Both the position numbers and the translations under genes were made by a program. Positions 57,450-64,000 of a DNA stretch of 64,000 nt are shown piece after piece (positions within the stretch are counted from its first letter, which is position 1; each line of letters begins with the position of its first letter). The DNA lies in NCBI GenBank assembly GCA_963971285.1, contig OZ020258.1, positions 11,366,614-11,430,613 of the forward strand, given 5' to 3'. This stretch comes from Astropecten irregularis (taxonomy: Eukaryota; Echinodermata; Asteroidea; Paxillosida; Astropectinidae). Under the pieces are notes generated by a model, which did not search any database, had not been told where the DNA came from, and was given only the letters and a program-made list of their open reading frames with translations.

Positions 57450-58911
57450 CTCCAAATTTTGGACTGGGTGTCAAATCGCAGCAGACGAGTCAGAGGACTA
57501 GTTTTTTTTCAGCCCTAAAATCTTTTTAGATTTTTTTCGTGTTCATCCCAAGTGCATTTGGTTCCATTTCCACACCTGAGAATAACTGGAGTGGTCTCTT
57601 GAAATCGTAGACCGTCAACCGATTGAAATATGTTGAGCTTTCTGTGCCAAATTGGCCTGCAGTTTTCACAATAACGCAATCGTTTGCAAATGAATTTGTT
57701 TACACATTTTTGTATGAACGTCATTGTCGCGTCTAACATCCAACAACAGTGTGGGGCTTGCTTTACTCCACATTTTGATTGTAATTAAAATAGCAATTTT
57801 GTTGGTTTGTTTTTCAGTTTCATTATGTTTAGAGGTTTCTAGGAAATTTTAATAGTTGTCGTATTTGTTTAAAAAAAATATAAATAACCTGTTTACTGTT
57901 TTTTTTTCGTGGTGTAATAATTGCGATGCGGTCATAGTTTTCTCAGAGGTCACGTTGTGTATTGAAAACCGTAGTACGCGTAGTACTATAAAATCTTAGC
58001 GTGATTGTGAGAAAAATCTGAGTAGTGTTTACCATCATCCGAGCAAACAGACGTGACAATAAGCGCCTCGATCTCTCTATCTTTCTTTTCCCCCCTCACA
58101 ACAACCCCCCTCCCCGCCGTACTTGCATGAGTATACTGGGGGATGCGGCCGGGAATGATTGACAGTCGAGCGTGCGTCTTGCCCCGAGGTCCGCTCTGCC
58201 TCTGATCCCTATAATATGCAACCCTCTCTGCCAAAGTGTAAGGCCGCAGCACGCTCCTACCCGGAGCATGATGGGAAATCTTGCTCAGGGCTATGCACTT
58301 AGAGCCAGACTGTCTCCCAAGTGTACCTAGCCTCTCATCTGCATGTAGACAACGCTCCTGGCTGTGCTCAGGCCGCTGCAAAATTGTTCATAACTCGATT
58401 GGATTTGCCCGTAACTATACTTAATGATTGGGGCCTGCGAGCCATGTCTTTTACTTCGTTTTTTGGTATTACCGTCTCGACTAGATTTTTTTTTCTTTCT
58501 TCCTTCTTCTTTTATTTTTTAGTATGTTCCATTCTAACCAACCAAACAAAAAAATCCCCACCAATGTATTTAGGCTTTTTGCAAGGAATTGCAGCACTTT
58601 CTGAATTATACACCATCTGGTTTGCTTTGTTGATTGTAAAGGGACAGACTGAAAATGCTTCTGATGGCATTTCAGAATCGTCCGCTATTACGCATCTTTA
58701 TTTTTTGCCTCGGATTGTTCGACTCTTGGCAGTCGGAAAGCATGAGTATTAAATCATGAATGAAATCAAATATAGCAGGTGCTTTTACCACACAGAGGTA
58801 AAACAAAAACATCCATTCATTGAGCAGTACATAGTGTATTGTCCCGGACTGTTTCCTGAGTCAGAACTGGCTTTCATTTGAACAGTTGATTACAATTATA
58901 AAATGTGCATA
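57450..58911. other. Unique sequence with CpG-rich interval
   Basis: No gene recognised. Bases ~58000-58400 are CpG-richer. The 131- and 143-codon frames on opposite strands (57986-58381, 58321-58752) have no domain. Confidence 0.5.
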
Positions 58912-59278
58912 TTAAAGGTAATATCATACTTTGGTTTCTATCAAAGAAATACAGATTCATTGGCAAAAATATCAAGACAGATACAGTAAAACAGTCATCT
59001 GTGCAAATTTCAGTCCCATACGATGCCCACTTTTTGAGAGAACATTGAAAAATGGCCAAAGTATTTCTAAAGTCTTTTCTCTTTCATTTTTGATCTTTTA
59101 AAAGATGAAAAAGATTTTCGGTCGTTGTTTTACTAATTTCCAGATAAATACACCATTTCAGGCGGAACAGTTTTAACGGTATGTTTCTACCACCACCATC
59201 TTCATACCCTGTAAGTTATACGTAAATCTGTGAACATTTCTGTTTTGGTTTCTTACCAAAGTATGATACTACCTTTAA
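58912..59278 (-). mobile_element. TTAA-type MITE, subfamily A (near full length)
   Basis: Starts TTAAAGGTAATATCATACTT and ends ACCAAAGTATGATACTACCT, then TTAA. All internal blocks are present in reverse orientation: CTTTTAAAAGATG, CACCATTTCAGGCGGAACAG, CACCACCATCTTCATACCCT. Best minus-oriented reference copy. Confidence 0.94.
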
Positions 59279-60473
59279 GGCAAATGGGATGCAATTTTAG
59301 AAGACAACATCAATCAACTTTGGATTAAATTTGTTTCAGCTAGGAACTGATCATTTTGAAAAAGACAAATCACAATTATTAGGAAGGTTCTTTATTGTTT
59401 GGTTTGGTTTGCTTTTTGTCAGGTATCATTGTTTCACTCACTCAGTTTTAAAATTCATTTGAGATTTATTTCTGTTTGTAGTGACTCTTACCGATTTGAC
59501 TTTTTCATGAGTCCATGACTTTGCCGCTTGCAAATCATGTCAATTTCACGACCAGCCGAACGGAACAGAATCACACAGAAAAGATGATCACACCTGGGCT
59601 AACATGTGGTAACCAAGTGATTACTCGTACACAAATATTAGTCTTGGCAACCAACTGCTCCAGCAAATCTGGGTCCTGGGTCAATACCACTAGCTTGCTG
59701 ATGGGTTCGGAGGGCACATAGGGGCTTCCACTAAACACTACCTTCTTGGTGCATATGCAGAGTGAGTTACCGACTACTGACTTGGGGGGGTTTTTGAGTC
59801 GGTAAGAGAGAGAGTGTGAGCAGGACAGCGTATTGCTCACAGATGGTCCCTACAGCGTCTGATTCCCGGGGAGGAATTCCCCAGTTGCCCGGGCCAGCGC
59901 GTGGTGTTGTGCCAAAAGACGAGTGGTATTTTAATAGGGGAATAGGCATATAGTGTCCTCCTGGTCGGAAGAGAGAGAGCTGGTGATGCGGTGCCAAGTC
60001 CTCTGAGAATCTAGGAGTCCCATTTACACGGCAGGCCGCATGCAGTCACCAAATGCTTCTTCACTAGTCCACTCCAGCGGGTAGGCCATATACCGAGAAC
60101 CTCTAAAACCCCTCCTTGCCTGCCCAATAATGATACAAGCCCAAATACAGAAATGAAAATATAATGGGCAAAAATGAGTGTTTGGAGTAGGGGAGGGGGG
60201 GTCTGGGAACCTTTTAAAATTCCTCAATGACTACGATGACTGGGAGTCTTTGAGATCTGCAAAAGGCTCTTGTTTTTCTTGAAAAGGTTGTGTTTTTGTA
60301 TATCCAAACCCTGCATGGGAAATGTGTTTTCATCATAATTTTCTGTTTTGGGTTCAAACCATTTCGAGAGTGGTCTTGTGTTTAGGTCTGATTGGCCTGA
60401 TTTAATCAAGTCGCCTACTGAAGAATTCTGTGCTTAACAATTGTTTCAGTTTGCTTACAGGCTTAGCATTGAC
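59279..60473. other. Unique sequence
   Basis: No gene recognised apart from one protein-like frame listed separately (59568-59840). Bases 59800-60080 are mildly GC-rich. Confidence 0.5.
59568..59840 (-). other. Unrecognised protein-like open frame
   Basis: An 89-codon minus frame whose downstream two thirds (from KVVFSGSPYVPSEP through VITWLPHVSPGVIIFSV) has balanced, non-repetitive composition. That is unlike the low-complexity frames elsewhere in the window. I do not recognise a family, catalytic motif or membrane segment. It could be an isolated exon, a worn pseudogene fragment or chance. No acceptor with a clear polypyrimidine tract precedes it, and it ends in a stop. Confidence 0.15.
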
Positions 60474-60781
60474 TTAAAGGTAATATCATACTTTGGTTTT
60501 TGTTAGTCATCAGTCATCTGTGAAAATTTTAGTTCCATACGGTGCCCACTTTTTGAGAAACAGTGAAAAACCGCACAGTATTTCTTAAGTCATTTCTCTT
60601 TTATTTTTGATCTTTTAAAAGATCAAAAAGATTTTCGGTAATTGTTTTTACTAATTTCTGGATAAATATACCATTTCAACTGTATGTTTCTACCACAACC
60701 ATCTTCATACCCTGAATGTTATACGTAAATCTGTGAATATTTCTGTTTTGGTTTCTTACCAAAGTATGATACTACCTTTAA
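60474..60781 (-). mobile_element. TTAA-type MITE, subfamily A, internally deleted
   Basis: Starts TTAAAGGTAATATCATACTT and ends TACCAAAGTATGATACTACC, then TTTAA. About 50 bp after GGTTTTTGTTAG (the ACAGATTCATGGGC segment) is missing. GATCTTTTAAAAGATC is intact. Confidence 0.92.
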
Positions 60782-61496
60782 GTAAGCAATGAGTTCTTGG
60801 TTGATATGAGAAATGTATACTTGTATAGGCTACATAAATAAGCTGTAAATTCTTCATTAGGATCTTATAAGCACAAAATCATCTTATAATATCCACTGCA
60901 TGCTTATAATATGCATAGCCTTGAAATTTGGCTCGGATTTTTTACACATACTAATGTAGATTGCACAAAAGTTAAATACAACCGTGTGAAATGCAAAGCA
61001 AGTGTGTTTGATTTCTAGAAACAATATTTGACCAGTGAAGTAATAGGAATTTAGCCAGTGTAATACGTATGGCTGACGATGTGATGATATATTGACCGTG
61101 TGTGACCCTTGTGTCCTCATTGAGGTCATTGTTTGCTTGGTCAGTTTACAGATGTCCAGTACTGGCCAGATGACTGTCCATAGATTGGGGCAGTGACAAC
61201 ATGCCTGGCCACTTAATTATTTTTTCTCCAGTACTCTACAGGGAACCTTGTTGGAGAGGAAATTTGACAACAAAACCACTTTGGGGGAAAAAATTATAAT
61301 GTTTCATACATTTGTAACTGCATACATTAACATGTACATACTGAAGGTAAATGCAATAATCAAAACTATATTATGTATGAATTATATATACATGTGTATT
61401 ATGTACTCAAGCTACAAACTGATCATAACCATTGTTCAATACACATTACTTCCTCTCAAACAATTAAATTAAATTTTATGCAACAAAATTCTTCTT
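60782..61496. other. Unique AT-rich sequence
   Basis: Nothing recognisable. Confidence 0.5.
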
Positions 61497-61518
61497 ATAT
61501 CGTTCGCACTTCTCACAA

Positions 61519-61567
61519 TTAGGTCTCAACGTTTCGACTAGTCTGCTCTAGTCCTCATCAGGACTAA
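61519..61567 (-). ncRNA. Hammerhead ribozyme, Penelope type, intact core
   Basis: The minus strand reads TTTAGTC, CTGATGAG (core complement at 61555-61561), stem II GACTAG-AGCAGA-CTAGTC, then GAAA (complement 61532-61535), CGTT and GAGACCTAA. All core residues are canonical. Stem III is the palindrome AACGTT (61528-61533), too short to close alone. This is the arrangement described for Penelope-like element hammerheads that act as dimers. Stem I is weakened: AGTC faces GAGACC, with two bases missing relative to the 48.9 kb copy. The flank TATATCGTTCGCACTTCTC is shared with that copy. Confidence 0.85.
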
Positions 61568-61675
61568 AACAGGAGAATAAAGATTGTGGAAGTAATTCTT
61601 TTGTGTTTTTTATTTGTTTTTAGAAAAAGAGTACACAAGAGGGAAAAAACAGCACCTTTTCTTCTGATGTTTCAA

Positions 61676-61933
61676 AGAAAACAGTGAAAAATGGCCGCAG
61701 TATTTCTTAGGTCTTTTCTCTTTTATTTCAGTGATCTTTGTAAGATCAAAAATTATTTTAATCACTGGTTTTACTCTTTTTACTTTTTTACTTTCTTGAT
61801 AAATACAGCATTTCAGGCAGACAAATTTTAACTGCATGTTTCTACTATCACCATCTTTATACCCTGTAAGTTATAGGTAAATCTGTGAACAATTCTGTTT
61901 TGGTTTCTTACCAAAGTATGATACTACCTTTAA
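61676..61933 (-). mobile_element. TTAA-type MITE, subfamily A, truncated
   Basis: Enters the family at AACAGTGAAAAATGGCCGCA and runs to the right end TACCAAAGTATGATACTACC, then TTTAA. The first ~110 bp, including one terminal inverted repeat, are absent, and a TTTTTACTTTTTTACTTTC slippage tract is inserted. Confidence 0.88.
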
Positions 61934-64000
61934 TACCAGTCATGCATTGCCCCTTTAAAAAAAAATTCTGCCTTTGGAAATAACCTGATTATCAAAAAAT
62001 ATTGAGCCGTTTTATTCCGAAGTGTTAAACCTCAAAAGCCAAAAAATACTTAAAGAAGCCTACATGCATACAATCCGCAGATGCAAGATGTGACATCTCA
62101 TTTTCTATTTCTAGATTTATAATCTAATCTTCTTGAACGCCGGGCCGGGGCTGGTTCGCTTGGTGGAGAAAGTCATTTCTAAAATGCAGCCTGACCCTTA
62201 TTTTTTTTTTTTCTCCCATCGTCTTCTTTCTTTCTTGTTTTTATCCTGGAGGCTCAAAGGCAAGCCTTACCAATATGTGACCCCATTCTCACTTGATTCT
62301 CTACCTCCGAGCTGTTGTGAAAGAAATGCGCTGTAAAAACAAAACTGTGTCAGCTGAAGGAGAGGGAGAAAAAAAGAAAAGAAAAGCAACACAGAAAAAA
62401 ACAAACCTAATTGTGTCAGCTCCGCCTGTAGCTGTAGTTTTCATAGTCCAGAGAAATTAGACCAACAATCCAGACTGGATTCTTAACAACGCTGTGCATA
62501 ATAAGGTAAGCTCTGTATAGCTTCGATGGAATTCAGGCAAGAAGGGAAATCGGGACGAGATTCTAGTTGACCAAATTGGCTGTCTGTGTTGCCAAGGCCT
62601 GGCTGTATTTTGTATTTTGTCGTTTCCTCCGCCGCCGTTCTCTGTCGCCAAAAAGATCAGCGTTTAAGTGTTGTTAATTATAAAGCTTTAAGAAACAGAA
62701 CAGCCTGGTTGGTATTTGGAAATGAAGAGTACATGTATGTACTGTAGCATTGAGTTGTGGCAGCAAGTTGGAGGACGTTTTGTTGAGCATTGTGATTGTA
62801 TGATCAGCTGAATTGCACAAGGTTATCCTGATTTAAGTCTATCATTAAGCACACTTCTAGTTCTAGTAAACTTAAGTATGACTCCTACTGTAGACTTTGT
62901 ACCATTCCTTGAAAAAACAGTTTATCATTTGATTACAGTCAAACACTAAGATAGGTAAGAGCAAGCAGTCTTGATATACATGTATGACAGAAATAACATA
63001 CATAATGAAGTTATTAACTTTCTTGCATAAATGGGTACCCACGATTAAAATGTGACACGTTACATTAACATATTGTATTAAAGTTAATATGGAAATTTGA
63101 CAATTTGCACAAAAACAAAGAGTTTTTGCCGTTCGTGAATTTTTGATATTCAAGAAAAACTGCATTGGTTTACTATTATCTTTTTTTTATGGAGTTTTAT
63201 GTGCTTTATGTGGTGATTTCTCTTTCATTGCTATTTTGTTTTGAAAAACGGTTTCTGGTGTTACATTTTCGTTTTGTTTGTTTTTGAATGTTTTTTTCTT
63301 GTCTTGTTTTCATTTTGTGATTTTGTTTTGTTTGTATGGGTTTTGTTCTTGTTTTTGTTTTGCTTTGACTTTTGGTGTTGATATTTTCTTTTGTTGTTTG
63401 TTTGTTTGTAGTCTATTGTTTGTATGATTTTTTCCTCTCTTTTTTTTGGGGGGGGATTTTTTTTTTTTTTGGTGGGATTTGTTTTAGTTTTGCTTAGATT
63501 TTTGATGTCGATATTTGTTTTTGTTGTTTGTTTGTTTGTTTGTAGTCTGTTGTTTGTATGGAATTTTGCTTGGTTTGAGGAGGGGGGGGGGGGGTGGCTT
63601 GTAAGTTGTAGTGAACTTTTACCATGGTCGGTCATTGCATAGTTTGCAGAGGCCAGTAACCTGTCTTTAATCACATAATGAACAATGCAGCTATCTATAG
63701 AAAAATCCCACAATAGAAATAGGATACCATACCTCTCACCCCAAACAACCCAAGCGTATTAAACGCCATTGTGGAAAACAGACAAGCATGGCAATTTAAT
63801 TAAAAACAAGAAAAAAATCTCTTTGAAAGAAATGATACATTTCTAAACAAAATTGAGTCTGTGTGGACGCTCAAGAATTCATGCATGGCTTAGATTATTG
63901 TTAAGATGTTGGAGACAAAAACAGGGCTGTGGGTGGGTTTTGGGAGTCATAAATAGCGTAATAATCATATTCGGCCAATGAAGTGAGAAGGGGCTTTTAA
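61934..64000. other. Unique sequence with a T/G-rich tract
   Basis: No gene recognised. Bases ~63255-63560 are a TTTG/TTTTG-rich tract with a G run at 63580-63593. The 150-codon minus frame over it is asparagine/lysine/threonine low complexity. A possible splice donor AAG|GTAAGC lies at 62505 without supporting exon evidence. Confidence 0.55.
63255..63560. repeat. TTTG-rich low-complexity tract
   Basis: Repeated TTTG, TTTTG and GTTTGTTTG words on the plus strand. Two similar segments, each ending TTTGTAGTCT, start near 63385 and 63510, suggesting an internal duplication. Confidence 0.8.

Noticed and set aside
63261..63713. 150-codon minus-strand open frame
   Set aside because: Asparagine/lysine/threonine low complexity produced by the TTTG tract.

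Overview
This is 64 kb of eukaryotic nuclear DNA in which I find no protein-coding gene that I can recognise. It is AT-leaning, with CpG-containing GC-richer islands every few kb. It is crowded with short non-autonomous transposons, degenerate tRNA-derived SINEs and microsatellites. No open frame is longer than about 200 codons, and the longest ones come from purine/pyrimidine or T/G low-complexity tracts. There are no bacterial operon features, rRNA or intact tRNA genes. The frequent TACATGTA-type words, the families of short inverted-repeat elements and the Penelope-type hammerhead remnants suggest a marine invertebrate, most likely a deuterostome such as an echinoderm. That assignment is inference from repeat style, not from a marker gene. 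The window is best read as intergenic or intronic DNA, possibly flanking a developmental regulator.

Mobile elements are the main content. (1) A superfamily of ~340-390 bp elements is bounded by TTAAAGG...CCTTTAA. Subfamily A has 12 copies: 3.2, 19.3, 23.0, 29.8, 32.2, 35.1, 41.4, 49.2, 57.1, 58.9, 60.5 and 61.7 kb, six in each orientation. Divergent subfamilies B (25.1 kb) and C (11.8, 38.7 kb) and a C/B-like mosaic (53.6 kb) belong to the same superfamily. (2) A ~340 bp element with GGCCTTTTCACAC ends occurs at 13.3 kb and, nested inside an A element, at 35.4 kb. (3) A ~240 bp element with GGGGCCAATTTCAT-type ends occurs at 2.4 and 55.6 kb, and a shorter relative is nested at 29.3 kb. (4) GC-rich elements with GGGAGACT ends occur at 27.3 and 36.3 kb. 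(5) A GTGGAACACC/TATAACGAAC repeat occurs at 8.8, 14.9 and 36.0 kb. (6) Single elements lie at 6.2 kb (GGCTCC hexamers inside the inverted repeats) and 14.2 kb. (7) tRNA-derived SINE copies occur at 4.8, 12.7, 15.2, 30.5 and 49.7 kb.

The most notable RNA-level signal is hammerhead ribozyme sequence. Two minus-strand copies (48.94 and 61.52 kb) have the CTGATGA core, a GACTAG/CTAGTC stem II and, at 61.5 kb, an intact GAAA, with a palindromic AACGTT stem III as known from Penelope-like retroelements. A second dispersed repeat (3.8, 7.8, 21.2, 29.3, 40.1, 44.4, 51.7, 55.4, 56.0 kb) carries a hairpin plus GAAAC/GCGTC segment that looks like a decayed hammerhead of a different lineage.

Tandem arrays include a 20-bp minisatellite (36.9-37.4 kb), a 22-bp palindromic ATTACTG array with a 150-bp higher-order duplication (45.2-45.6 kb), and several CT, CTT, TA and TTTG tracts. 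Among the non-repetitive intervals, three have clustered binding-site-like words: paired-class homeodomain P2/P3 sites at 10.3 kb, four TAATC sites at 16.5 kb, and octamer-like sites at 20.2 kb. They are the best candidates for enhancers. Two intervals (28.9 and 33.1 kb) end in good 5' splice sites and could be non-coding first exons.
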